Of a stretch of DNA of 64,000 nt, positions 33,056-44,320 are shown in pieces. The translations under genes and the position numbers were made by a program. Below the pieces are notes generated by a model. It saw only the letters and a program-made list of their open reading frames with translations. It searched no databases and was not told the DNA's origin. Each line of letters begins with the position of its first letter. The first letter of the stretch is position 1. This DNA comes from Phorcus lineatus. Lineage: Eukaryota > Mollusca > Gastropoda > Trochida > Trochidae. The stretch spans positions 26,830,839 through 26,894,838 of the forward strand of contig OV121091.1 of NCBI GenBank assembly GCA_921293015.1, read 5' to 3'.

Positions 33056-33920
33056 CAAGTTTCTCACGAATGAAGAGGTGAATGCGACCAAAAAAAAAAT
33101 AAACGTATGAGCAATGTATATGGGAAAGAAGACCCTCAATATTATACTGCAAAATGGTCAACTGAGTTTAAGAGGGGGTCGCAGCTCCTTGGAGGATGAC
33201 CTGAGGGTCCAGGGCATAGTCATATCCAATCGTAGAATAAAGGTGGATTAGATATCCTCAGAGTGTGTGTTTTTCATGGAAGTGTTTGCATCATAATTAA
33301 TGAGTATTTGCACATGTCCAAGGAGTCTTCAAGATGGGTGTCACGAAAGTTAAATGAACAAGATCGACACCTGAGAGTTGACTCCAATCGTGAACTTTTG
33401 GACATCCACAATAATGGTTTAGATAACTTCCATGCCCCTCTGGTGACAGGGTATGAGAATTGAATTCATCACTTGGATCCTGACACGGTGCACATTTCAA
33501 TGCAATGGAAGCATAAACTCTCTGCTGCACCCAATAAGCTAAGAACTCAGCCATCTGCTGGCAAGATGGTGACTTGTTGAAGCAATTGAGAGCGGCGTTC
33601 AAGAAAAAGAGGTGCGGCATGTTGACTGCTGAAGTTATGCTTCTTCCAACAATGAACCTTTGAACTATAACCCCTACAGTCGATATCTGACCCCAAGCGA
33701 TTTCTATCTGTTTCTCAATTTGAAATCACACTTGCATGGTAAACGATTTGGCGATGGGGATGAACTCAAGGCAGCTACTGAGGCATGGCTGAGGATCCAT
33801 TCAGAAGAATTCTACCACATAGACAGTCTCAAAGATAAATTGGCAAAGTACATGTTCAATAGGTCCAGGGAAATTATACTGAAAAATAAAATCAACATCA
33901 CAACCATTGGCTTCTGTTTT
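33056..33920 (+). pseudogene. Mariner-type (DD34D) transposase relic, copy 1
   Basis: Successive plus-strand frames line up with a mariner transposase: GGRSSLEDDLR (N-terminal region), EYLHMSKESSRWVSRKLNEQ, then DRHLRVDSNRELLDIHNN, then LVTGYEN with a stop where the family has TGDETW, then MQWKHKLSAAPNKLRTQPSA, and finally YSRYLTPSDFYLFLNLKSHL with GKRFGDGDELKAATEAWL. The first catalytic Asp is replaced (DETW became YEN-stop), and there are several frameshifts, so it is dead. The block matches 43452-44320 closely because both are parts of the duplicated region. Terminal inverted repeats were not found. Confidence 0.75.
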
Positions 33921-33989
33921 TTATTACTCTCCCGTTGAAGATATCGCTGTTTAATAAATCTACAATGTTATTACACATTGTGTAATAAC

Positions 33990-34469
33990 ATCACGCGCAC
34001 TGATGTCGGCACTATTTTCACTCGGTCACATGACCAAGGTAACGTGATCAAAACAATTATGAAACGCATGGCGTCCAATGCGAAGTTAGATTCCAAACGG
34101 TTGTCCAATCACTCAGCCAGGAAATACATGGTCCAAACTTTGTCTGACAATAACATTCCGCCAAATCAAATTATGCAAATCAGTGCCCATAAGAATTTAC
34201 AAAGCATAAATAACTTTTCACAAATTTCTGAAACACAGCATCGTGAAATCAGTGAAGTGATCAACCGGCCAGCTGATGCGGGGTGTACTGTCAATGTTGA
34301 CGTTCGCCGAGATCGCGCCGCTGACACTGTTTCAAACGTGCAGCACAATAAACAATTCTGTCATTCATGTCAATTTCAATTCAGCTTAATATGTTCCAAA
34401 TTATCAGAATTCTCGTCCAAACTTGTGTGCGAGGTGACCACGCTCTTTAAGGCGATTAACTCTCAGTAA
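33990..34469 (+). pseudogene. Crypton-like tyrosine recombinase, C-terminal fragment
   Basis: The frame contains KRLSNHSARKYMVQTLSDNN, then IPPNQIMQISAHKNLQSINN followed by FSQISETQHREIS. This matches the end of Crypton-type (DUF3504-like, KIAA1958/ZMYM-related) recombinases: the H-x-x-R box is NHSAR, the second His is in SAHKN, and the nucleophile is normally Tyr in NNYS. Here it is NNFS, so the catalytic Tyr is replaced by Phe. The N-terminal two thirds of the domain are missing. The tail after it has a Cys pair (CHSCQ) and no known fold. It is inactive on both counts. Confidence 0.65.
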
Positions 34470-34957
34470 CTTTGGAAGTTACATCGCATTCGAAAATAAT
34501 CCAACAAATGGAAAACAATCAATTGATAAGATATTCCTCACAATGTTTCTTTATTAAAGGCGTTCTGTTTGTTGTTAAAATCTTCTTTGTCTGTTGTTAT
34601 TTCCCCATTGCTTAATAGTTTTTTTTAAAATAAAAATAAATTACATCGGCGATCATAATGTATTCATACGCTTGACCTAGTTTTGCTGACGTAATGCACT
34701 CATCAGTTTTAAGTATTCGAGTTTCGATTTCTTTGCCTGGTTAGGTGTCGTAGGCTATCAGGCTATCAAATTCAAAATTAATACAATTCAAAGCTTTCTC
34801 TTTTTTGTGTAAAAGATAGGTAGAGCCGATGTTGATCATTATAATGAAATGAATTCACGAATACTCGTGACACAGTTGTTGCTGCATGATGGCCTCCATG
34901 TACGAATTAAGCCTTTTTCCAGAATTTTTTTGCTGATGTTGGGCGAGTAATAAATAA

Positions 34958-35097
34958 AATACTAAACTCCGTTCCGTGCAATAACATATTTATGAAACTC
35001 GTGAATGGTTTGGTATCTAACTCGCTTTCGCTCGTTAGATACCAAACCATTCACTCGTTTCATAAATATGTTATTACACGGAACGTCGTTAAGTATT
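34958..35097. repeat. Long near-perfect inverted repeat
   Basis: The arms 34971-35021 and 35034-35084 (51 bases each) are reverse complements with about three mismatches, around a 12-base spacer TCGCTTTCGCTC. Weaker pairing extends outward to about 34958 and 35097. Single-stranded DNA or RNA from here would fold into one long hairpin. It resembles a foldback element or MITE. Confidence 0.85.
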
Positions 35098-35547
35098 CTC
35101 TATATATCCACTTCAATGAACATAATGGCTTCCCCTCGTAGGGAATATTTATTGTTGAAACGGCTGAACAAGGAATGTCTGTATCTTTTTAATATCCCAA
35201 ATATTTTAACGTAGGATCAAGTGTTTATTCACAACATAGACATATTGCGTTATACACACTTTAATTTTTGGTCTTCTGGTTGAATGCAAACATTTAATAC
35301 ACCTGATAATGCATTCCATGCATATATAATGCAACATCTCATTAATCTATATTTCAACAAAAACACACCCGTAGTCTTTAACGTTTGTAAAATCGAGGGA
35401 AAGGCGTTTTTTATATATAAAATTACGAACGATGTTGTGTTTTTTAAGAATAAAGTGAACACACAGCCTTGACATAAGAAACCGGAAATGATGGAATCTC
35501 GAGTCTTGTTTGGCTACAGTACTCTCGAGCTAATCAAATATCCCCAT

Positions 35548-38415
35548 TGGCCTGAAGAGAATGATATCACACTTAACGCTCGACAATCCCATGATAAAGT
35601 TTTGAATAAGTTCGGACAATACCTGATCGATCTGTGCTACGCATTTAACCTGTTCATTGTAAATGGGAGAGTAGATGTAGACGATGAAGGGGAATATACT
35701 TACTGCAGTCAACAGGGCGCAAGCGTGAATGATTACTTTATTTGTTCACCAAATGTTTTCACGTATATTGATTTCTTCAATGTTTCCGATAAGTTGGATT
35801 CTGACCATTTTCCATTAGAGTTAACTTGTACATTTTCTGATTCGACTGTGAGTAACACTAAAACTTCGTTTGATGAAAAGATTGTCTGGAATGAATCGTT
35901 TTCCGAAAGCTTTATTCACAATTTGCAGGTACGCCTTACAACATGTAGTAAAAGTTTGAGTGACACAATTGATGTAAATGTGAACCGTGCAATTGATGAC
36001 TTTGTACAGATTATTCTAGATTCTACGGATTGTATGAAGCGGAGATTTTACCCTAATACAAAGAGCAGGACGCGTCAGTACAGGAATACAGAATGCAAAA
36101 ATGCTAAACGTGTAGTGCGTAGAGCTCTTAGGAACTTTAGAACAAAGCGCACAGATTGCCACCGTTCAGTTTATTGTCGACAGAGGAACGCATACACGAC
36201 TTGTTGTAGAAAATACAAATCTGATATTGCAAAAGCACGATTAGATAATCTCAGTAAATCTGCTAAATACTCTTCCAAATTTTGGAAACAAATACGATCT
36301 CTCCAGGGTCGGGAAAAGATACGTCCATCTATTTCTAAATCGGAATGGCTCATTCACTTCAAAGACCTGTATGCAAATAGTGATATATTCAATATCGATG
36401 CGACCCTAAGTGATGATTTTGGCTCTTATTCCGATAACTATGATGATGTTGATGAATTAGTGCTAGACTCTCCTATTACAGAAATTGAAATTAGTGAAGC
36501 TATAGCACACCTGAAGCGAGGGAAATCAGCCGGACCAGATAACGTTGTCATTGAAATGCTTAAATGTTCACAAACTGAAATTATGCCCTTTCTTTTAAAA
36601 TGTTTCAATTTTCTTTTTAACGGTGGCATTTTTCCATCTAGCTGGTCTCGTTCTATCATTGTTCCACTTCACAAAAAGGGGGACGTTAATAACCCTGATA
36701 ATTATAGGGGTATATCATTGATGAGCATATTAGGTAAGGTATTTACAACAATTTTGAATAATAAAATTTCACAGTGGGCAAATATGCGAGATAAAATTCC
36801 AGAAACGTAAGCAGGGTTTAGAAAGAACTACTCCACGACTGACCACATCTTCACGTTATATGCCATAATTCAAAAATGTTTGTCCCGAAAAAGACATAAG
36901 TTGTATGTAGCATTTGTTGATTTTAAAAAAGCCTTCGATACGGTTGATAGGATGAAACTATGGGAGTGCTTGAGAAATACCGGTTTGAGGGGTAAAATGT
37001 TCTCTATGTTAAAAGAAATGTATTCAAATATAAAATCCTGTATCCGCTGTGAGAGTGGTGTTACAGACTATTTTGATTGTCCTCTTGGTTTAAGACAAGG
37101 ATGCATACTTAGTCCCATCCTATTCTCATTTTTTATCAGTGAGCTATATCATGAAATTGCATGGAATGGAAAACATGGTATTCAGTTGTTTCCAGATTAT
37201 CTAGAAATATTAATGCTTCTTTTTGCCGATGATGTTATTTTACTATCTGATACAGTTGCCGGGTTACAGAGACAACTTAACATTCTAGATAATTATACTA
37301 AAGAATGGAAGCTTTCAGTAAATCTCGATAAAACTAACGTCGTCATATTTCGGAGGGGTGGTCCAATATCCCATAAAAAGAAGTGGTTTCTAGATAAATA
37401 CCCTGTGAAAATAGTCGATGGTTATACTTATCTAGGTGTTCGTTTTTATCATACTTTCAATATGAAAAAAAGCGTCTTGGATCTTGCCCTTCGAGCTAAA
37501 AAATCTCTTTTTCAATTGATATCGGTAACATATAAACTTGGAATATTAACACCTGTTTAATTCTTTAAAATCTTTGTTGCCCAAATACAACCAATTCTGT
37601 TATACGGGTCAGAAATATGGGGTTTCCAACGTTTCCAATCTTTAGAAAAAATTCATTTATTAGCATGTACAAAGTTTTTGGGAGTTGGGCCTTCAACACC
37701 AAATATTATGGTGTATGGAGAATGCGGTAGACACCCCCTCTATATCAACTCGCAAATCAGATGTCTTAAATATTGGCTAAAAATCCTTTTCATGCCTACT
37801 CATCGTATTCCAAAGTTATCATACAATATGATGTTTTACTTAGACAGTATTGGTAAAGTAACTTGGGCATCAAGCGTTAGATATTTACTGTTTCCTCATG
37901 GATTTGGCTTTGTCTGGTTAAATCAAACTGTTGATAATATTGATGCTTTTTTGAAAATATTTCGTAATCGAGCTGTAAGCATGTTTCATCAGGAATGGCA
38001 ATCGAGTTTGAATAACAGCACACGTTATGACTGTTATAGGACATTTAAAAGTCTACTTCAGCCAGAAAAATATTTGTCGATACTTACATGTAAAGATTTA
38101 AGGTGTAGCCTGATTAAATTTAGACTAGGATTATTGAAGTTAATGGTAAATGAGGGAAGAAAGATGTCAATAGAAAGAAACCAAAGACTCTGTCCATTAT
38201 GTAAAGATGCAGTTGAAAACGAAATCCATTTCATGTTTATCTGTAAACCATATGATGAAATCCGAAAGAAATTTTTACCTGATTATTACCTGTCAAAATC
38301 CCCGGAAGTAGCCTTTAGGTCATTAGTATCATCGTGTGATGAACAAAATATTAAAAATTTGTTTTTGTATATAAAATATGCTTATAAGTTAAGAGACGAA
38401 TTGTTAAACACATAA
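35548..38415 (+). pseudogene. LINE ORF2: endonuclease C-terminal half, reverse transcriptase, zinc knuckle
   Basis: A single frame of about 955 codons, broken by TAA at 36808-36810 and TAA at 37558-37560 but never shifted. It starts inside the AP endonuclease (GEYTYCSQQGASVNDYF and the catalytic SDHFPL). The RT shows GKSAGPDNV, NYRGISLMSILGKVF, AFVDFKKAFDTV (motif A), LRQGCILSPILF (motif B), LFADDVILLS (motif C), NLDKTNVVIF and YTYLGVRF. The C terminus has the knuckle CPLCKDAVENEIHFMFIC. There is no RNase H. The open frame running in from 35488 begins in host flank and joins the element at 35548, so its first 20 residues are not LINE protein. The clade (Jockey/CR1 group or relative) is not decided. 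Confidence 0.85.
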
Positions 38416-38517
38416 TTATACACTGTCATTTATTCAATCCTTATGTAAACTCTGTAAAACTGTATATTGGCCGGAGGCCTCGAATACAATAAACTTGACT
38501 TGATTTGACTTGACTTG
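35548..38517 (+). mobile_element. LINE retrotransposon, 5'-truncated, young insertion
   Basis: About 2.97 kb, bounded by comparison with the empty paralogous site at 44790-44810, where AATATCCCCAT joins ACACATATTAGG directly. It holds one long frame (AP endonuclease, RT, zinc knuckle) with only two in-frame stops. The short 3' UTR contains GGCCGGAGGCCTCGAATACA, then AATAAA and a (TTGAC)n tail. No target-site duplication is visible beyond a base or two. Confidence 0.85.
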
Positions 38518-39225
38518 ACACATATTAGGAAACCATTTACCAGTAGTTGTGCAAAATATATAATTATTTTCATGTCTCTCGAATATTATTGTTGGAACAT
38601 TATTAGCAAAAGTGTATTCAATACCTCATTATCGCAAATTTGCAAGTGTTATTCACGATAATAGCACTTTTGCTATGTCATTGTCCCAGCAGAAAGGTAT
38701 CTTTATATCAATGAATGTGCTACAGACAGATGATGCTTACATTAACATTATCCGTAGTCCCATTATATATATACATATATATATTCACAATATCGGTCAT
38801 CATCCATATGTTCACTCAACTGTTATTCAAAGTCGGAAATGTGAAAAGTTTAATGAATTCTATGCCTCCTTCAATGTAATGATAAATTGCTCAACGGACT
38901 GCCATGTAAACATTTTTACCCTTGCATCTATAAACACAAAACAGGATATTCGCGACCCTGTCACGTCACGTAAATTCGAATTAATGTAAAAGGACGTGTG
39001 ATGATGAAAAGCAGTTGAAAAAAAATCTTTTGTAATTCGAATTGCCATTTATCATGACAAACAGCATTAAGTTGATACCAGTAAAATTGTATTTCTTGTC
39101 ATATTTCTCAGTAGTTAACCCGGCTGCATATACGTGACTTATCAGACGTTCATCGTAATGTCTGATTGCTTAACAAACTAAAGGTGAAATCAACACATAA
39201 AAATCTAAGCGTATGTTTTAAATAA

Positions 39226-39231
39226 TTTATT
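39226..39231 (-). terminator. Polyadenylation signal of paralog C overlapping the stop
   Basis: AATAAA on the minus strand is formed by the last two bases of the TAA stop (39232-39230) and the next four bases. Confidence 0.5.
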
Positions 39232-41269
39232 ACGGCTTCTCTGCTGGCAATTGAACTGGTGCCTCTCCGCCGGATGGAACTGGTTCTACTTTGCCAGCTC
39301 CAGACTGGATTGGCGAGTTCTTGGCTTTTTCTGCTCCAGACTGGATTGGTGAGTTCTGTGGTTTCTCCGCACCAGAGAAGCCATTGCCGTATCTAGGGAC
39401 AAGGGAAGGTCCTTTCATGCAGACGCCCTGGCAACATTGTTCTCCCCGGTACATGTCGCAACCCATCTGACATGACTTGTAGGCGTATTGGTTGCTGATC
39501 ATAACTCTAGGGCAAGTGAACTGTCGTGCTGGAAAGATGACATTAAAAAGTTTTGAAGATTAGACATTGTCCTAGATGGTAAGTCTCTGCGATATGTCTT
39601 TATTCATACGCTGACTACGAAAAACCAATGACTGATGACACTTAATCTTTATATGACCTCATCTTGTATGGTAAGCATATGAACATCATCAATTATTCCC
39701 ATCTTTTCCTTTCCATGACAATTGAAAGTCGCCAAAAAATTGTTTTGGACGATGTACTGAATAATGAGCTGACAACTACAGTGATTTAGCCAGCATACAA
39801 ACAAAGAGTTATTAACCTACGGTGTGTTTAACATCAATTGCCAAAGAGGGAATTATCTAGAATGTTATTACATGTGAAAGGTTCCCAACAGGTTGATAAA
39901 TGATAAGTTCATTAATCGCATATTTTGTTATTAAATGTCACTTTGCAAAGTGTCGTAGCATATACTAGACTCCTGGCCAACCATTACAGCTGTTAGAGAT
40001 TAAGTTATTGATTCCACTTAAACTGCGGATTCAAAACAATATTGTTTTGTGCTGATGCCATTTTAAACGCGGTTTTGAAGTCCTACTGAAAGTCACTATT
40101 GTAACAATACTGTTCATAATGTGATCTGATAGTTTAATGAAGCTGATTTTGAAGCCTCGTATTCAAGAATGATTTTTATGGGGGTCAATATCCATTAAAA
40201 CAATACTTGCGTTAACAGGTCGAACAGAAATATCGCTTTTATAGATAATGTGTCGTTTTGGTTAAAAGATAGATAATTTAGAGAATAATTGTAAATGGCA
40301 ATATTCTGATTCATAATTGAACATAATGACATTTGTTTCTTGAAACCACTTTATTATTAACAATGTGTTAGTCTAAGTAATTTGAGTATAAGTGGAAGAT
40401 TGGTTTCCTTACCTACACATGTCTGGGTTTGGTAGGAGCACACAAAGTTATTGGGACATTGTGAGTTCTGAAACAGAAAGTCAACTCCAATGATCCATTA
40501 TAAACTTGCAATTAAGATTATAAAGCTACAGGTAAACATAAAGTAATGTTCATTATCATTGATTCAAATCTTTTTACATATGATTGGTTTTATTAAACTA
40601 TATGCATATAACTTATATATCTTACCCCACACATTTGCCCATTTCCTCCAGGGTAACCCGGATAACCACCTGGGTATCCTCCAGGATAACCTTGGTTATT
40701 TCCGGGATAACTGCCGGGATAACTTCCAGGATAACCCCCTTGATTACCCCCTGGATAGCTCCCTGGAAACGCGTCAGAGCACGCTATAACAACCTGAAAA
40801 ATACAGATCAAGATTAATTAGAGAGTGGACGGAACAATAAAACTTAAGGTTACTACCCTGAACATCCTACGCTGAGATCACTCATTGTAAACAGTGATCA
40901 TTGATGTCTGTAAGACGATGGAATCGGCGAAAACGACACGACTAAGAGACTGGGCATGTGTCATCACAGGGTTTCATCAACAGTCCTGTATCGGTGTACG
41001 TAATACCTTCATCTATCAGAAAGATTTCTAAAGTGGAGCTATAGGTAGCTATTTTTGTCATTCAATAACTTCAGGAGTATGAGGTTTTTGTATGCCTCGT
41101 TCTTATGAGGCACTTTACAAAATTCTTGGAAAACGGAAAACTGAATTTGAAATATGGTAACGTCACGTCATGCTAAAGCTTTTGAAGTGAAATTTCTTGT
41201 GTCAGATCGTACTACGAAGACTTGAAATAAGAATAAACTTACAGCTACGAGAATACAGAGAACCTTCAT
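39230..41269 (-). CDS. Secreted Gly/Tyr/Pro-repeat, ten-cysteine protein, paralog C
   Basis: Exons 41243-41269, 40626-40793, 40413-40467 and 39230-39528, with phases 0, 0 and 1. The frame is 183 codons (182 residues). The protein is almost that of paralog A: same signal peptide, same 56-codon YPGG/NQG exon, same ten cysteines. Differences include Lys for Asn before GPSL, Ser for Phe in PVPSGGE, and a missing final Glu. Its introns also match A, except for about 75 bases (around 40165-40237) in the intron between exons 2 and 3 that A lacks and D has, which groups C with D. All splice sites are intact. Confidence 0.8.
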
Positions 41270-41330
41270 GTTGGCTGCAGATGAGAGGACCAGTGAATGG
41301 ATGCTGAGGTAGAGACTTAAATAGAGGGGG

Positions 41331-41338
41331 TTTATATA
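41331..41338 (-). promoter_or_regulatory. TATA box of paralog C
   Basis: TATATAAA on the minus strand, about 60 bases before the ATG. The sequence upstream of it differs from paralog A but matches D, including CTATCTGATAAGAG (a GATA-type site) and the shared block at 41388-41416. Confidence 0.55.
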
Positions 41339-41539
41339 TCCAACTATCGCTTCTATCTGATAAGAGTAACATTATGTGCCTATCTTGTGATCGTCACCTG
41401 TATCTGTACATGTCAGCCTAATGGACTTAACGGTCAGCATTAAAGAGTATTATCGTTTGAATCTGACAGGTACGTGAGTAGATACATTTCATTTTACGAC
41501 ATATTCAATCTTTTTATGTAGGCTTTTGTCATGATGAAA

Positions 41540-43188
41540 GGGATTTTAAAATAATTCATTTTTATCAATAATGGCAGAAGGTTCAATCTTTAATAATTCT
41601 ATGAGGAATTTTGCGTTCTTTAAGCTATATAGATTCCTTAATATATAATTAACAAGTTGTCAAGTTGTTGGCGCGATAAATGTTAGGACAGTTTTACTTT
41701 TTAATTCTAATTAATGATGAAACATTCATCTGCAAATAAGAGTCAGAATTTCGTTTTAAATAATAGGAAAATAGATATTGCATTATTTCAACAGTATCAA
41801 TGACAGCTTTGACGATTCGGCACGTCAGATCTGACAATGCATTGTTTTAGATAACAATATTTGAAAGATAACGTCACTATATAAGAATCTGTAACATGAC
41901 AAGGGCGATCTAAGCGACTTTGTTAGAATCAACGTTATAATGGGGCAGTATTACAATTAATAAATAATATATAATTTCATTAAGAAATACAGTGATCTCT
42001 GAAAACGCTTAAAAATGTAACTCACTATAAAACAATGTCATGTATCCAAAGGAATCGTTCCCAATTTAGCCCTACCTCGAACGATTTACACAAAATTGCA
42101 GTGAGTAGTTTTTGTTTGATACTTGATAATTTCTATGGCTAATCGAGATGTTTGACCCTCCAAAGAAAATACATTTGGCATAAACTTAGGTTTATTTGTG
42201 AATAATTGAAGAAATAAAATTTTCAAAAAACTTACTGATGCTGCTTTAACTTTAGGTCTTTATAAAAATGTTATTATAGTGAGTGATGGTATACATGTAC
42301 CTATACACGTACAAATGTTAGATACATGTATATGTAAAGTACACCATGAAGTGTTTAATTGCAAATCAGGGATGGTAATCGTGCTTAATATTTTTTACAC
42401 GTTGTCGCAGGCACACAAGAACACATAGTGTAACAAGGATTATTTCAGGTCGTCATTTAAATAACCGCTAACCTCGACTTTATCACAAAGATTTTTCAAC
42501 AAAATAAGAACTGGGCTTGATTTTTAAAAATTTGTCCAATAAGCACCTTTTATTAGCCTTTCATTAAGACAGCGTAATTATCGGCTGTGAAAAGCCCACC
42601 TTGGCTAGGGGCCATAAAATTGGCGCAGGTGTGACGTAGTAAACAGACTGTACAGAGTGGTGCATCATTATTTCAACTGAAATACCGCCTTAAGTAATTG
42701 TTTAATTACCATTTATGTGGATATCTTTTTGACACCAAACGTATAATAGTGTTACATCGTCAAATGATTTATCTAACTGAGTGGAAAACATTCTCTAAAA
42801 ATCGTTAATTATTGTTTTTTTGGTGTGATATTGTCACGATAGATGTATAGATCACGAGGCAATGATTCTGTTTATGATGTCACTAAAAAGGCGTGTGACC
42901 AATCATGCATTTACTGGTTTGTGGCCAGATAGATCTAAGCGGCCTATCAAAAGTGGCATTCAAAAAGGGCTTTCATTAGCAAACTGAACATATTTGAGTA
43001 GCGACCTTTGACGCACTACACAATATTGTAATCAGACATTCATATATTCCAAAGAAAGTAGTGAAATAATTTTGTGGTGATGTTAACTTTAAACTTAGCA
43101 GATTTTATATACTTCCTTTAAGGAATACACGCCGTCAGATCTATTTCAGTAATAAACATGTATGTTAGTCTAACTAGCTATAGACAAG
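41540..43188. other. Duplicated 5' spacer of paralog C, no gene seen
   Basis: AT-rich, repeated in unit 2 at about 48060-49908. It is non-coding by frame content on both strands. Confidence 0.5.
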
Positions 43189-43451
43189 ATGTTTCAAATC
43201 TGTCAACAGGCTAGTTCCAAAGATTTCATGAACATCATTGCACAGCAGCGGAAGAAGATGTACGTCAGCGATAAAGGGAACCTCGTCAAAAAACACCACC
43301 TGGCCAGTGACAAATATTCACAGGGATATGCGATGCTAGTGACTCATCACCGGTTTTCCCTCCTCGTGGAAACAGCATGTCATGTACATAGTTTTTACAT
43401 TCTGAAAATTACCATCACTAATTGCCTCTCGTTCTGTTTTTTTTTGATTAG

Positions 43452-44320
43452 CAAGTTTCTCACGAATGAAGAGGTGAATGCGACCAAAACAAATAAACGT
43501 ATGAGCAATGTGTTTTGGAAAGAAGCCCCTCAAGCCCCTATTCTGCAGCAAAGTGGTGAACTGAGTTTAAAAGGGGGTCGCAGCTCCTTGGAGGATGACC
43601 TACGGGTCCAGGGCATAGTCATATCCAATCGTAGAATAAAGGTGGATTAGATATCCTCAGAGTGTGTTTTTCATGGAAGTGTGTGCATCATAATTAATGA
43701 GTATTTGCACATATCCGAGGAGTCTTCAAGATGGGTGCCACGAAACTTAAATGAACAAGATCGACACCTGAGAGTTGAATCCAGTCGTGAACTTTTGAAC
43801 ATCCACAATAATGATTTAGATAACTTTCATCCCCGTCTGGTTACAGGGTATGAGAATTGAATTCATCACATGGATCTTGACACGATGCATATTTCATTGC
43901 AATGGAAACATAAACTCTCTGCTGCACCCAATAATCTAAGAACTCAGCCTTCTGCTGGCAAGATCATGGTGACTTGTTGAAGCAATTGAGAGCCGCGTTC
44001 AAGAAAAAGAGGTGTGGCATGTTGACTGCTGGAGTTATGCTTCTTCCAACAATGAACCTTTGAACCATTCCCCCTACAGTCGATACCTGGCCCCAATTTC
44101 TCAATTTGAAATCACACTTGCATGGTACACGATTTGGCGAACTCAATGAGTTGGGGATGAACTCAAGGCCGCTACTGAGGCATGGCTGATGATCCAGTCG
44201 GAAGACTTCTACCACATTGACAGTCTCAAAGATAAATTGGTAAAGTACATGTACAATAGGTCCAGGGAAATTATGCTGAAAAATAAAATCAATATCACAA
44301 CCATTGGCTTCTGTTTTATA
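43452..44320 (+). pseudogene. Mariner-type transposase relic, copy 2
   Basis: Duplicate of the relic at 33056. It reads GGRSSLEDDLR, then EYLHISEESSRWVPRNLNEQ, DRHLRVESSRELLNIHNN, LVTGYEN with a stop, and MQWKHKLSA-like remains. The region of the third catalytic Asp is partly deleted (the sequence goes from YLAP into QFEIT out of frame). The same Asp-to-Tyr change and stop in both copies show that the transposase died before the duplication. Confidence 0.7.

Larger units (their letters stand above)
33921..35103 (+). mobile_element. Insertion with recombinase fragment and palindromes, absent from the duplicate
   Basis: In the paralogous block at 44318-44332 the sequence runs straight from GGCTTCTGTTTTAT to the part continuing TTCATTGAACATA. 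Here about 1.18 kb intervenes. The extra DNA carries a tyrosine-recombinase fragment (33990-34469), a short palindrome (33969-33995) and a long one (34958-35097). The string TGTTATTACAC occurs near both ends. This looks like a truncated Crypton-like element or a composite insertion. Confidence 0.6.

Noticed and set aside
33297..33620. Minus-strand 107-codon frame (and 43964-44215)
   Set aside because: It lies opposite the mariner transposase relic; the plus-strand pieces match the transposase in order.
35488..35547. N-terminal 20 codons of the long LINE frame as part of the element
   Set aside because: The same sequence stands at 44728-44796 without the LINE, so it is host flank read through by chance.
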